DNA from: Krasilnikovozyma curviuscula
Taxonomy: Eukaryota; Basidiomycota; Tremellomycetes; Cystofilobasidiales; Mrakiaceae
DNA: 64,000 nt
NCBI GenBank assembly: GCA_014825775.1
Contig: MVAQ01000008.1
Location: 1-64,000 of the forward strand
Reading direction: 5' to 3'
Shown: positions 1-10,915 of the stretch, in pieces
Layout of the letters: every line of letters starts with the position of its first letter
How positions within the stretch are numbered: the first letter of the stretch is position 1
The notes under the pieces: generated by a model
Seen by the model: only the letters and a program-made list of their open reading frames with translations
The model's database searches: none
Told to the model about the DNA's origin: nothing
Program-made: the position numbers and the translations under genes

Positions 1-82
1 GTCTATCCCCTCAAAAAACCGTTGATGGGTTGGGTCGTCATCGGGAGGGTGGGACTTTTGTACCTCCAACTCCCACAAGCGC

Positions 83-1829
83 ATGAGCTACCGACGCAGT
101 TTCCTCATCGCAACAGCAACAATCTCATTAGGATTAGGGATCTCCGCCGCAGGTTACAATCGATATAGAATGACAATCAAGGTGCAACAGCCCTTTGGAC
201 AGTCGGACCCTTGTCACGAAGCCTTCATCAACTGCCTCTTCCTCGACAGACTCGCATTGGTACCAGACTCCATCTCCACAAGGAAGCACGACAGACACTT
301 AACCAACGGTAACACTCACTGCTACTATTATGTCGATCTGCCCGGAGATGGTCTAGGATGGGGTGCCGGCAAGCAGGTCCTGCTGAAAGTATCCAGGTCA
401 GAGCTCTCTCTCTCTCTCTCTCTCTCTCTTCACAATTTGTGTCACATAGTAGCTCTTCATTCTTCCTGACTATTTGCTCTTCTCTCTCTTAGGCGAACAT
501 TCGACCAGAGGAAGACCCAAAACGAAGTCGCGGCCCTTCGCTACATGAAATCCCTCGGCCTGCCTGGCATTCCTCACGTTCTCTTCTATTCGGACGACAC
601 ACATAAGATAGACAACTTTCTAGGATACGAATATATCTGCCTAGAACGTGTGTCGTCTCCTGCTTCTTTCATTTCTCGAAGAGGGTTTGCTACTAACGTG
701 TGCATGATCACAACAATTCCGACTTCTAACCCACAGAACTACCTGGACGACCTCTGACAGATACCTATAGCTCATTATCTGCTGAAGCAGTTGATCAGCT
801 TCAATCACAACTTATTGATATCTACATCAAGCTGTCCAACGCCCCTCTCCCCGCGTTTTCGAATAACACCTCTCCAACATCAATAGGCTCATTTGCACTC
901 GATACCGAAAACGAAGATTCACCTATATCGTTAGCTCCATTGCTCTCCGAAGAATCATGGGAGTCGTGAGTGTATTTCATCTTTTTTGTGCACCGAACGA
1001 GCATTTCTAATCGTCATTGCGCCATTGGCCAAGTTTGGATATAACAAAATACTTCAGCCCAGAGGAAGCTTCTGTGGCATTTCCATCTACCCCTTTCTCC
1101 AGTTGGCTTGATTACACGACTCAGTGCATAAAATTTGACCTCAACATTCTCAGGTCGCACCATTCCTTGTCCTCCGCATCCTCTCTTTCAGCACCTAATC
1201 TGACGGCCATTCAGCGCCTGATAGGCAAACTGGAAGCGCAACAAGATAACTGGATTAAATCAATTGCGTCCCAATCGCCCCTTCTCAAATCGCGGCTTGG
1301 TAATCCTAGGCTATTCGATCCCAGTACGTTCTATCTCATTGCCTAGTCGTCGGCCGCTACCAAAGAATGCGATCCTTTTTTTATTTTCTTTGAAAGAATA
1401 CATCCTTACCGATGAGAGTGGAAGAGTGACGGGCCTAACAAACTGGACGTTTACCTCCGTATTAGTAAGTCTTATTTTCAAGACGGTGGTTACTGTGTTG
1501 CCCGCTGAATACGCTCTGCTTCTCAATTTTAGCCTGTCATTCCGCATTACGCCTTGACATCCTCACTCTCTTCTCTCTTTCTTCAGTGGAACAAAGACTC
1601 TTCTGAGCTCCACATCTCGCAGCAATTGCTGTACACCCTTCGGGAACTGGCCCCAGAGACGGACAAGGAGCCGAATCTAGGAGAAAAAGGTTTAATATTA
1701 GAGAGATTCAGAAAGAATTTGGCGCTGTTTGTGAAGGGATCGGTCTTAAATGATGGCAATGAAGACGGCATGCTGGCAAAAAAACGAAAAGCGATCGAAG
1801 ATATGCTCAAGTCGTTATTAGAAGATTGA
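83..1829 (+). CDS. APH-fold phosphotransferase-like protein, probable pseudoenzyme
   Basis: Six exons can be joined in phase: 83-396, 493-647, 737-965, 1034-1323, 1397-1464 and 1533-1829, giving 450 residues. The product has the aminoglycoside-phosphotransferase / fungal small-molecule kinase layout: an N-lobe strand with KQVLLKVSR (possible ATP-site lysine), a hinge-like LEQLPGRPL, and a C-lobe segment YILTDESGRVTGLTNWTF. In active relatives the C-lobe carries an HxD catalytic loop just before the ILxD segment and a D at the metal-binding IDW. Here the HxD is absent and IDW reads TNW, so catalysis is doubtful. A hydrophobic stretch after the first methionine may be a membrane anchor. The true start may lie upstream of the window. 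Intron 1 contains a CT microsatellite. Substrate is unknown. Confidence 0.7.
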
Positions 1830-2603
1830 TGAATTTCATTACCGAATTTCATTACCGGGAACGAGCGCTAGCATGTGCAAAAGTTATTGGCTGTAGAACT
1901 CCCGATCTCCGTCAATTCATATTGAACGGCAGTGACGTGAAACACTGTTTGCACAACACCATCAGCGATTTCGAAACCTCGGTGCCTTGTGTACAAAATA
2001 TCACAGGTAACTTGAAAGATAGGATTCAAGAGAATCAAATCATATAACGTAAATCGACAAGAGCCGTCTAGTGCATGGCGCATCAGCACTCTGGAATGTT
2101 GGTAAACCAAGCTTACTTTCAAAAATAATTCAGCTCGGTCTTAATCGATGAATGGTTTTATCGGGGTGGGGCAGAGCGCTGCTTTATGGGCTTTCAGATA
2201 GTATAATTTGTTACAGCTCAAAACGTTTCAGGTCCTTCATCACCTTAGAACAAAGTGAACAATCTGAGAGTACTACACGTAATGAAGATTGCCCCTCCCC
2301 TCAGAGTACAATGTTTCTATTCTATCACTGCCCAAGGCTACTTTCCGACAAGAGAGCACTTCTCGCGAGAAGTGACATGGAATGCAGATGAGATGATATG
2401 AGACATAGAGACTGCCGAAGGTGAGATTTCAGTATTACTAGCTTGAAAAAGGGTGACGAGAAGAGGACCTGGTTGGATCTGAAGTTGGTTCGGTCAGTTA
2501 ATATGGCTACTTTGTTGAGGTACTGGTTGCGAAGAACGATTGAGAAAGGCGGAAATGGAGGCTGATAGTGATTGTCGTACGATGATGTAATGGAGAACCC
2601 CGT
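1830..2603. other. Intergenic region between convergent genes
   Basis: This stretch lies between the stop of the APH-like gene and the stop of ATG8. It should hold both 3' untranslated regions. No open frame here shows a recognisable domain or splice-consistent extension, and I see no RNA gene or repeat. Confidence 0.5.
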
Positions 2604-3964
2604 TTAGGTAGCTTCTTCAAATTCACCGAAGACATTCTCGCCCGAGTAGGTGATCTGGGTATGATTCATTACAATGATAATTCAAAAGGCTCAGTACAAC
2701 ATTGAGAAATGAGATAAACGATTGATGGGACTAACGTAAAGGAATCCGTCCTCATCTTTGTGTTCCTCATAGATTGCAGACATCAAAGCTGCTGTTGGTG
2801 GAAGGACCTAGTTGAGTTAAGAAAGGATGAAAGGATCAGAAAATCTCAAGGTCGGCTTCGCCTGCGCACAAGTTCATAAGAGTGATAGGAGCGTACCTCA
2901 TCAACAAAAATGAAGATGGCTTTTTCCGCTGGAAGCTTGATTCTTTTGCGGATCACATAGACGAACTGGCCCACCGTGAGATCCTAGATGATTCAATAGC
3001 ACGCGAGGAAAATGGCAATTTGAGATTTGAGTAAACGAGTTGTTATTTGTTTGTGTGATCAAGGTGGTACATTAGCGAAACAAAAGGAAGTGTGTCAAAT
3101 GAGAATCACGAGCCATGCACGCTCAAAAGTTGGACACAAAACCGCGGGACAACTCGAATAGGAGCAAACTTACAGAAGGAACGAGATATTTCTTTTTATC
3201 AATCGTTGGAATATCTGTCTTATCGCCTTTCTCGCAGATTACTGTTGGTGTTGATCAAATCAAGAGGTAGGTTGAGTGTGGCGGGATGGTTGTCCATAGG
3301 CGGAGTGAAGCGATGCCATGGTTGGAGATGCAAGAGGAAAGAGGAAATGAAGGTCAGCTGTCAGCATATATGGAGTAGCAAAGAACACGACAGTGGATTC
3401 AAGTAAAGAATGGAAGCTGCGTTAGCTTGAGAAAGTTGAGGGAGGGTTCCACGCGGAGAAGGCTCTCCATCAATTCGCTAGGAAAGCGCACCAGTTCCGT
3501 AGGTACCCATTTGAGAGTGGGTGCTCCAGATGCCTAATCCTAGGGTATGTTACTTTGCCAACAGCAACCCACGCTATGATCGAGAAAGGCCCTGCGGTGC
3601 TATCTCGTCAAGGAAGGCCGCGCGTGTGCAGCGGACTGCTCACACATCGTTTCCACCATGCCGTTGACCTCAAAACATTAGACGAACTAACCAGGTATCC
3701 TGCAAATAGTAAAATGAGGGTGGCAGTGTCAGTGGATGAGTCTTGCTTGCAGTGGATGCTCAGAAAGACAGGGTCAGAGGGGGAAAGGGGCAAGGGAATG
3801 GCTGACCTATCGTTGTACTTGGCTCTGATACGCTGAGCTTCTTGCTGTCTCTTCTCTGCAGAGGACACATCATAGAATAGAGGTCAGCATCCGCCCTGGA
3901 CCATCATTAGCCGGAAAGTTCTCGTACCGAATGGGTGCTCGTCCTTGAACTTTGATCTAACCAT
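2604..3964 (-). CDS. ATG8: Autophagy ubiquitin-like protein Atg8
   Basis: Atg8 is conjugated to phosphatidylethanolamine on the growing autophagosome and recruits cargo receptors. Seven exons join in phase: 3928-3964, 3807-3855, 3692-3699, 3174-3241, 2897-2983, 2736-2807 and 2604-2654, for 123 residues, within the usual 116-126. Diagnostic pieces are the start [62 protein letters not shown] and YSGENVFG. The glycine of VFG is the expected lipidation site. The six residues after it (EFEEAT) should be removed by Atg4. The third exon is only 8 nt and is needed to complete the invariant R-I-P-V. An intron in the 5' untranslated region is likely at 3985-4085. It diverges from PSF2. Confidence 0.95.
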
Positions 3965-4310
3965 CGTGATGAAGTTTCGGTGGGCTAGTTTCAAGATATG
4001 AATTAGAAAGCAAGAGGGCCGAATGAGAATAAAGATGTGGATTGGGTTGGATTGGATCAGATTGGACCAGAGAACGGACACTCACTGTTTTGATGGATTG
4101 ACAATCTGAGGGGAAAAGACTGAGTGGTGGGTCGAAGACACCGAGCACAAGAGGTCGCGACGAGCACCCCGTCCCCAAATCCTCATCAGACCCAAATCCA
4201 ACTCAAGCAATAACGAAATCCAGCGATTAGCAGCAGGAATACTGGTCTCATCTCTTCCCACATCAAGAGTAATCAGAAGCCAGCAGCATTCAAAGCAAAG
4301 CAGCATCTAA
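3965..4310. promoter_or_regulatory. Bidirectional ATG8/PSF2 promoter
   Basis: These 346 bp separate the start codons of ATG8 (minus) and PSF2 (plus), so both promoters and 5' leaders must fit here or overlap. On the minus strand a GTGAGT donor at 4085 and a TAG acceptor at 3985 fit an intron in the ATG8 leader. No TATA box is obvious. Confidence 0.6.
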
Positions 4311-5476
4311 ATGAGCTCCCTCACGCCTCAAGAGTTTGAGTTCATCTCTGAGGATGATCTTATCGATATTGTACCCCTCTTCAGTATGGAAAAAGTCAGG
4401 CTCATGACGGTCAGTGATCTCCTGAGGAAGAACACTTTCCAGTTGCCGTTCAATCTGACGCGCTCTATCTTCGTCGCCTGCCTGCCCACTCCCGGGATTT
4501 GTGCCCAAATCCTTGCTCTCAGGGTCTCTATGGTCCCTTCAGACCGCCTGGGAAGACAAGGGTACCTGTATGGATGGCTATCAACTTGAAATCAAAGAGG
4601 AAATGCCATATTGTGCCTCCGGAGTGGCTCTCAGTAGGTAAGCGTTGATTGTTCCCCTTCCTCTTCCAACTTTCTTCTCGTGCTTCGAACCATAGAGAAG
4701 AAAATTAAAAAAATTCTAGGCTTTTGGTATTATACGAATAAGCTGTCTGCTGACACTTCCTTTGAATTCCAATTTTGCTTCTTGCAGAGAACCTCCAACA
4801 AAAGTTACAAGATGAGACTACCTTACAGGAATCCTTTGCTGAACTTCCAGACAGTTATCTGGAGATTTCGAAGCTGATTCTCGACGCGTAAGTGATTGTT
4901 CTGTTCTCGCCATTGATGCTCCTCAGTGGAGAGGCTTCTGTGATAACATTTAGTATTCGGGACTGACGGCCGGCCTGCCTTGCCTCTATATTACTTCTGT
5001 ACCTTCTTCGAATGGATGTTCTCCTGCCACTCTCGTTCGACTCTCTGTCAGCGCACCGGATAACTTGGCCCAGCCGTCTCTGATCCGCTCGCTCATCAAA
5101 GATATCCTAACAGTCAGACAGGCAAAAATCCGCCAGGGACTGTTACCGAAGCTAGGTGTCGACGAGAGCGGGATAGGGGCTGAGTATATGCAGGCAAGTG
5201 TCGAATCATCGTCGGACTTCTGGCATCTTCTGCTTGTATTTATGTGTCGCGACAGGGCTGACACTACGCTTTACATCTCCTTTGGGTTGGGGTCTCTGCT
5301 GTTGACTTCTTTAGTTGACAAATATCACACCACTAGAACTCTCAACTCATCGGCCGTTTCTTATCCAAGCTATGGGCATGATGGCGAAGCTTGCTCCCGG
5401 CTCTGTTGGAGAAGGGAAAGGCGCGGGACCGGGTGGAACGCAGGCAGACGAAGAGGAGGAGGATGGTTATTATTGA
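4311..5476 (+). CDS. PSF2: GINS complex subunit Psf2
   Basis: Psf2 is one of four GINS subunits. GINS joins Cdc45 and MCM2-7 to form the replicative helicase in the nucleus. Five exons join in phase: 4311-4409, 4523-4637, 4788-4887, 5052-5193 and 5315-5476, for 205 residues, normal for the family. Matching segments are the start [20 protein letters not shown], the central [20 protein letters not shown], then APDN and [10 protein letters not shown], and a C-terminal [18 protein letters not shown]. It ends with an acidic DEEEEDGYY tail. Intron 4 begins GCAAGT rather than GT, a GC-AG intron, and this choice restores the conserved C-terminal frame. It shares its promoter with ATG8. Confidence 0.93.
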
Positions 5477-6294
5477 CCGAGACCTAGCGATCAAAGTGTC
5501 AGAGTGATGCTGGGCTGAAAATCAGTGCACATATTAGAAGTCGGGGATGGTGGTAGACCACCCTGCAGCTTGTTGTACCAACAGACACCTAGAGAAGTTA
5601 GTTGTTCGGAAACCCCACAAGAACTCTCATTTTGTCTTGATTTGAAAGTAACTCTAGGTGACCTTTTCTAGTCTCCTTGCATTTACGTGCTTTTCACTAA
5701 CTCAGCACAGTATTACCGACTTTCGAAGCACAATCGCTCTACGCTCTTTGTTTAGAGCAGTGCCCCAACTGTCCCCTTTATCATATTTGGTTGACTCAGG
5801 CTTGCTTGTATCAGCTTCACTTCAAAACGTCATTCTGATCTGAGATTGCGAAAGCCTTGGTGAATGTAAATGTGAAAACACGGGCAGATCGCGCGCGACA
5901 ACCTCGGTTTACTTGAGTAATTAAAGCGCAAGACGCTTTGCTGGGTGCTTGTCTTCTTCCCCCCCGGCGAAAAGCGCGTCTTGCGAGAGGGGCATCTGTC
6001 CGTACCAGTCGCAAATATTCATGACTGGGAAGAATCTGTGGTCTTTCAGGTTACCCTCCTCGCGAGGTGGTCCTCGTCATCTTTTGCCTATAACTCTGGA
6101 AGTATCTTTCTCAAATCATTTTTCAGCGAGAAATGTTTAGACATCACTTTTGAGTCAAATTGAGCAATCCCCATAAAATTGTTTGCGCTAATGCCTCATT
6201 CTCGCTTGGAAGGTGCTGTTAGCCCTTCATTGCCTTTACCTTGGAAATGGAATTCAGGACAGATCAGTTGGTTTTGGGGTCTCGTCGTACCTCG
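5477..6294. other. Intergenic flank of the transposon island
   Basis: No convincing gene. From about 5930 the base composition becomes GC-rich with motifs such as a GCGCGTCTTGCG stretch and CCTCCTCGCGAGG at 6056-6068, which also occur in LTR-like fragments near 10.9-11.1 kb. This is probably the remains of an older LTR. Confidence 0.4.
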
Positions 6295-6299
6295 TCTTG

Positions 6300-6507
6300 C
6301 AACAGAAACGGATGTCTACATAATTTTTTGTGTCCTATAACGATCAACTGGATATTGTGGACAGGAGGAGGTTATGTTGGGTAGCAAACTCTCGCGTCGC
6401 GGATTACGTAAACAAATAAACAAAAACAAAACTGCCCAGGACAAATAGAAAATTCCAACCCAGGCCGAAGTCAATTTCGAGAGATTTCTAAAAGGACATT
6501 TTCAACA
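6300..6507 (-). repeat. 3' LTR of the copia element
   Basis: About 120 bp at its high-coordinate side (6385-6507) matches 8825-8938 with scattered differences, including AGGACAAATAGAAAATTCC in both. Similarity stops exactly after TTTTCAACA in both copies, marking an LTR boundary. The left side is more diverged and shorter than the partner LTR. Confidence 0.65.
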
Positions 6508-8692
6508 ATTTCCCTCGTTGACAAACCTCTCAGGCTGAGGTAGGAACAGAAATTCTGGGTGCTGTTGTTAAATAATTTGGTTGTTTTGTTGATCAAAATA
6601 TCCTTGAAGACCAGTCACCAGGAACGGAGAAAGGGTCGAAGGCAGGATTCATGACAACAAATATTTGATGAGTCGTTGATTGATTTGTTGGTCAGTCTGT
6701 GTTGATATGCTGATTCAGGTCACGCTGAGATTTGATAGAAAGCAAGTTAATACAATGTCAGAAATAATACTAACTAATAAGTACCCGAGAGATGATAGAA
6801 AGCAAGTGAAGAAGTAATTCTAAGCAAAAAAAAAATGCTTAGTTAATATGGAAGTAAGGAAGCAAATATAGCGGATCTCAAAGTAGATATCCGCTTCCAC
6901 GTCTTCTACCAGTACCACCAACTCACCCACCCTCAATTTCCTTTACACCCCATCTCTCCGTTCCTTGAAACATCCCTGCAACATCCGGTATCCGCTCTTA
7001 ATGCGTGTGAGTCTTGTTGCACTTCAACAGTCTAGTGGTTGACTCTATCAAGAGCTTAGGTGAGTCCAATGTCCATCTGCTGGCGTGGGTGACGCTGTCG
7101 GTGGGGGCTGAGGTCGTGGGGATATTGCTGATTTGGATTTGACCTTCTTCCAGCTTCTGACGGACAAAACGGTGTTTGAAGCCGATGTGCTTTGACCTAG
7201 CATGAGATTGGGGCCCTTCGCCAATGGTATGGCTCCCGGAACTGGTACTTTGATTTCCATTCCCAGCTTTGTGAATAGGACCTTACTTTAGTACCAGACT
7301 GCTTTTTTGGTCATCTGAGTGGAAGCCATGTACTCAGCCTCGGTAGAGGACAGAGCAATGGTACGTTGTTTCTTTGATTGCCAGCTGAGGGGTTCACCTG
7401 CGAAGGAGAAGAGGTGGCCCGTGACTGACGCTCTGTTTCTTAGTTCATTTCCCCAATCAGAGTCGCCATTGCCAAAACCTTTCAATCCAGCAGCCGAATC
7501 TCTAAATCTCAATAACACCTTTTTGGTATCTTTTAAGTACCTCAAGACACCTTTGGCAGCTGTGTGATGAGCTGGGCCTGGAGTCTTTGTTGACACTGGA
7601 TCTGGCGAGTAAGTTGACGGTGTGGAAAATGTCTGGGCAGGTTATGTTCGATGCGTAGTTGAGGGATCCTATGGGGGATTGATAGAGCTTAGTCTTGGAA
7701 CTGGTGAGTGGTTGGTCTTTGGGTTTGAGGTCGGTGTGATGGTTCTTGACGCTGATGGGTAACTTATTGGGTTTGCAGTCTTCAAGTTCAAGGCGAACTG
7801 AGCGAGCATGTCGTCAGCGTACTCTTCTTAGGAGATATCCAGGGTCTTGTTGATTCTGTTTCTGGTCATTCTCAGTCTGGTGATGGAGGTCAGTTTACTA
7901 AGATCCTTCATTTTGAACCTGTCTCTAATCAACGCTTTAAATTTCTTCGAATCTTCTAGGTCTTGGAGTTGGAACGCCAGAGTCAAGTCGTCGACATAAC
8001 GGCTAATGAATGCGAGTGGCTGTTGGATGGTGCTGATAAGGGTGATTCCTGTGGCTACACCAGCTGAAAGCTTCTGAATTGAGTTGAAGTTGAGGGGACC
8101 AAGGCGGGTGTGCCAATCTTCAACGCTGACGGCACTCATTGCTGAACCAATTTCCATCTTCCTCACATTCACCACAAGCTGCATCTTCTCCATCTTGGCT
8201 CCAAACATCACCTCTTTATCCCTCGTGAACGTGGCTCATCATGAACACTCCTTCTTTGGCGAGGGCGTTGATTGAGAGCAAATTTGCAAAGGTGTCGGAA
8301 GAATTAAGAACCCTAGTCACTTTGAAACTGTCGTTTGCCGCATTGGGGAGAAGGACAGAGTTGGCGTGTATGAATTGGTTGGCTGCGATGTGGATTGGAT
8401 AGGAGTTTTGAGATGAGTGTAATCGTGAAGAACATCCTTTGACTTGACGATCGAGTGTGTTACACGAGAATCTCTGAGCAAGGCGTTGTCGTTGAAGTGT
8501 CCTTCAGCAAACAACCACCCTTTACCGTCTTTTTTGTCCTCCTCCTGCTCGCCAACGTTGCTGTTCCTCCAGTTCCACCCTTTCTTCTCTTCGTTGCAGC
8601 TGAGCATGGTGAACCAATGTGCCTGAGTTTTCCACACTCCCAACAGTCATCCCCAGTCATTCCGGCGGGTGGTGTGACGGACTGGATTCTTG

Positions 8693-8938
8693 TGTTGAAC
8701 AGAACAAGATAAACTACGCAAACTGATATAAGTACGATCCAGATCTTTTATATAATGAGAACATAGACTTACCTCAGTAACTACCAGACTAACTGTGAAG
8801 TTGACTGAGGTAAACGGCGTCTGTGACTCGCGTTGCGAATTAAATAAACAACTAAACAAAACTCTGCAGGACAAATAGAAAATTCCAGTCCTCGCCAAAA
8901 GTCAACTCAGAGAGGTTTCTACGACGACATTTTCAACA
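8693..8938 (-). repeat. 5' LTR of the copia element
   Basis: These 246 bp start TGTTGAAC and end TTTCAACA, so the ends form a short inverted repeat of the TG...CA type expected for LTRs. An internal inverted pair, CCTCAGT (8773) and ACTGAGG (8804), could form a hairpin. Part of this LTR resembles 11205-11290. Confidence 0.65.
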
Positions 8939-9066
8939 TCTTGGAGAGAGCGATGGCAGACCTGCTGTTAAAGATTGTAGTTGGACCAGATGGAAGAAGA
9001 TCAAGAGGGAACGACAAAGAAGATATGTTGATGGCAAAGGTTATGCAGAAGATGATAACAAGAAAG

Positions 9067-9080
9067 CGTCAGAACAGGGG
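9067..9080. repeat. Terminal fragment of the 176-bp element
   Basis: The 14 bases CGTCAGAACAGGGG are identical to the left end of copy A at 9155. No other part of the element follows, so this may be a deletion remnant or chance local similarity. Confidence 0.35.
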
Positions 9081-9154
9081 TATACGAACTGGAGATCTTT
9101 GAAGTTGGGAGTAAGTTGAACCTGGGTGAACAGGAACTGAAGCGACCTTACGAG

Positions 9155-9332
9155 CGTCAGAACAGGGGGAGGTTGAAAGTGACTGGATTGCGCCTCTGAT
9201 CCAAAACGTCAGAGCGCCTGATATTTTGTCCGCCTTGAGTAAATTAGATTTTTCACCTGAGGTGGTCTGAACCCCATCTGCTTTCTTTGAACGTGTGGGT
9301 CACTTAAGGGTTTTGTCCATCCAGCTCTCAAG
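9155..9332 (+). repeat. Short mobile repeat, copy A
   Basis: A 178-bp unit beginning CGTCAGAACAGG and ending CTCAAG, flanked by the direct repeat ACGAG (9150-9154 and 9333-9337). It is clearly related over its whole length to copies B and C, with some substitutions and small indels. It has no coding potential, no terminal inverted repeats and no TG...CA ends. Confidence 0.8.
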
Positions 9333-9479
9333 ACGAGGTTAGGAGTCTTTCGCGATCACATTCCTCTTCTATTGATGAAACTCTTTGTTGCGATGAATAT
9401 AGATTTGATGCACAAACGATGTGGACACGTCAGTGTTGAACGTTCAAAGAAGAGGATACGAGATGGGATGATGAGAGAG

Positions 9480-9610
9480 CTAACACTCAAGTAAAACAAA
9501 CTCTCTGCATGCCAAGCCTGTTGGTATTGCGCCACGAGTCGTTAAGCGCCAAAGCGCGCCTCCTATATAGTTGTATCTTCTGTGCACAAGACTTGCACCT
9601 CGAACTACTT
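9480..9610 (-). repeat. LTR-like fragment with TATA-type motif
   Basis: Read on the minus strand, this contains ACAACTATATAGGAGGCG followed by GCTTTGGCGCTTAACGACTC. The same block is found in plus orientation at about 11036-11085 and partly at 10458-10495. A TATA-like box followed by a shared GC-rich block suggests a retrotransposon U3/R region. Confidence 0.45.
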
Positions 9611-9627
9611 CTGATGCGTAGTTCCTG

Positions 9628-10453
9628 GTGCAGTTTTGCAATAATGACTGCATAGCTTCTAAGGTCACTCGCACCTCTTTATCTTCAGAATCAAAGGCAA
9701 CAACACCCAGTCAACTCCTCTCAGCAGATCTCTTTGGTTCATTACCAATGTCACTTGGAGGGAAGAAGTATACGTTTGCGATAGCTGATCACTACTCTTC
9801 ATGTTTTATAGTTATCCTTTTAGAAAAGAAATCGGAAGCTTATAGTCAGTTGGAGAAGTTCGTCAATGCGACGGAGAAACAACTTACTATCTCTATTTTC
9901 ATTCTACTAACTGATAACGAAGGAAAATGGACCAGTAAAGTTTTTAATGCAGCTTTGCAAAGAAGAGGAATTAAATACGAACTCACAGTTCCATTCAACC
10001 CAGAGCAAAACGAAGAGCAGAGCGAGCCGTAAGTACGTACAATCAAGGAGGCTTGGGAACTGGATGGACAGAACCCTTAAGTGACCCACGTTCAAGGAAA
10101 GCAGATGGGGTTCTGGCCACCTCAGGTGAAAAATCTAATTTATTTACGGCGGATAAAATATCAGGCGCTCTGACCTTTTGGATCGGAGGCGCAATCGAGT
10201 CACTTTCAACCTCTCCCTGTTCTGACGGGAGGGACCTCGAGCTCTGTTGATCGACAAGAAGCTGGAACCTTCCTACTACTGGGCAGCAGCAGTGAGAGTA
10301 TTTGTCTACACCAGAAACAAAATCATCACCTCCAGCAGCAATAGGAAAAAAAACTACAGAAGAACTGTGCGTTGCAACTGCATCAGGAACTTTAGTATTA
10401 GAAGTAGCTTTAGGTGCAAGTTCTTTGCGCTCATCAGTCAGTCGACTGTCTAG
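9628..10453 (+). pseudogene. Copia integrase fragment, interrupted by copy B
   Basis: The first part (9628-10032) is a copia integrase core: SADLFGSLPMSLGGKKYTFA carries the first catalytic Asp, LLTDNEGKW the second, and VPFNPEQNEEQSEP sits where the catalytic Glu region (PxQN..AE) belongs. An in-frame TAA at 10030 ends the frame. After the inserted repeat, LLIDKKLEPSYYWAAAV and the VYTRNKI segment continue the integrase C-terminal part. Counting across the insertion with one target copy removed, the two parts are in the same frame. No reverse transcriptase follows on this strand, so this belongs to a different and mostly lost element. Confidence 0.75.
10052..10227 (-). repeat. Short mobile repeat, copy B, inside a copia integrase
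   Basis: A 176-bp inverted copy of the unit, flanked by GGAGG on both sides (10047-10051 and 10228-10232). It lies within the integrase reading frame, so it moved in after the copia copy was already in place. Confidence 0.85.
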
Positions 10454-10739
10454 TTGAGTCGCTTTGGCGCTTAGCAAGTCGCGGCGCGATAACAACACAC
10501 TCAACCTGCTCGAAGATCAGATGTTACGGACGAAGAACACGCTCAACGTTTTTGGATTACTTTGTCGCAACACCCATGAAAAGTTAAACTGCCTTTTCCC
10601 TATTCAAATTTTGAGAGAACCTGAGACCAATTTCTTTCCAGTACCTTTCAAAGGGGGTCAGCTCATGAGTTGTAAAACATTGAGCTGGATTAGAGGGTGA
10701 AATGACAAATGATAATAAATCAAAGCTAGAAAATAAATT

Positions 10740-10915
10740 CGTCAGAACAGGGAGAGGTTGAAAGTGACTGGATTGCGCCTCCGATCCAAAAGGTCAGAGC
10801 GCCTGATATTTTATCCGCCGTAAATAAAGTAGATTTTTCACCTGAGGTGGCCAGAACCCCATCTGCTTTCCTTGAACGTGGGTCACTTAAGGGTTCTGTC
10901 CATCCAGTTCCCAAG
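10740..10915 (+). repeat. Short mobile repeat, copy C
   Basis: A 176-bp copy beginning CGTCAGAACAGG and ending CCCAAG, flanked by AAATT on both sides (10735-10739 and 10916-10920). It is more similar to copy B than to copy A. Confidence 0.85.

Larger units (their letters stand above)
6300..8938 (-). mobile_element. Decayed Ty1/copia retrotransposon with both LTRs
   Basis: A minus-strand copia element. Reading 5' to 3' on that strand it carries a Gag zinc knuckle (CWECGKLRHIGSPC near 8640), a pre-integrase segment (EDWHTRLGPLNFNSIQKL near 8110), a reverse-transcriptase core with YVDDL near 8000, and an RNase H end (SKKQRTIALSSTEAEYMA near 7350), followed by the usual copia C-terminus down to about 7050. 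The integrase catalytic core is missing and the frames are broken, so it is dead. Related LTRs bound it (6300-6507 and 8693-8938). TCTTG lies immediately outside both ends (6295-6299, 8939-8943), a candidate 5-bp target duplication. A purine run next to the low-coordinate LTR fits a polypurine tract. Confidence 0.75.

Noticed and set aside
10043..10504. A 153-residue open frame on the minus strand
   Set aside because: It is formed by reading the 176-bp repeat and the copia integrase backwards. It has no domain of its own and spans the repeat boundary.
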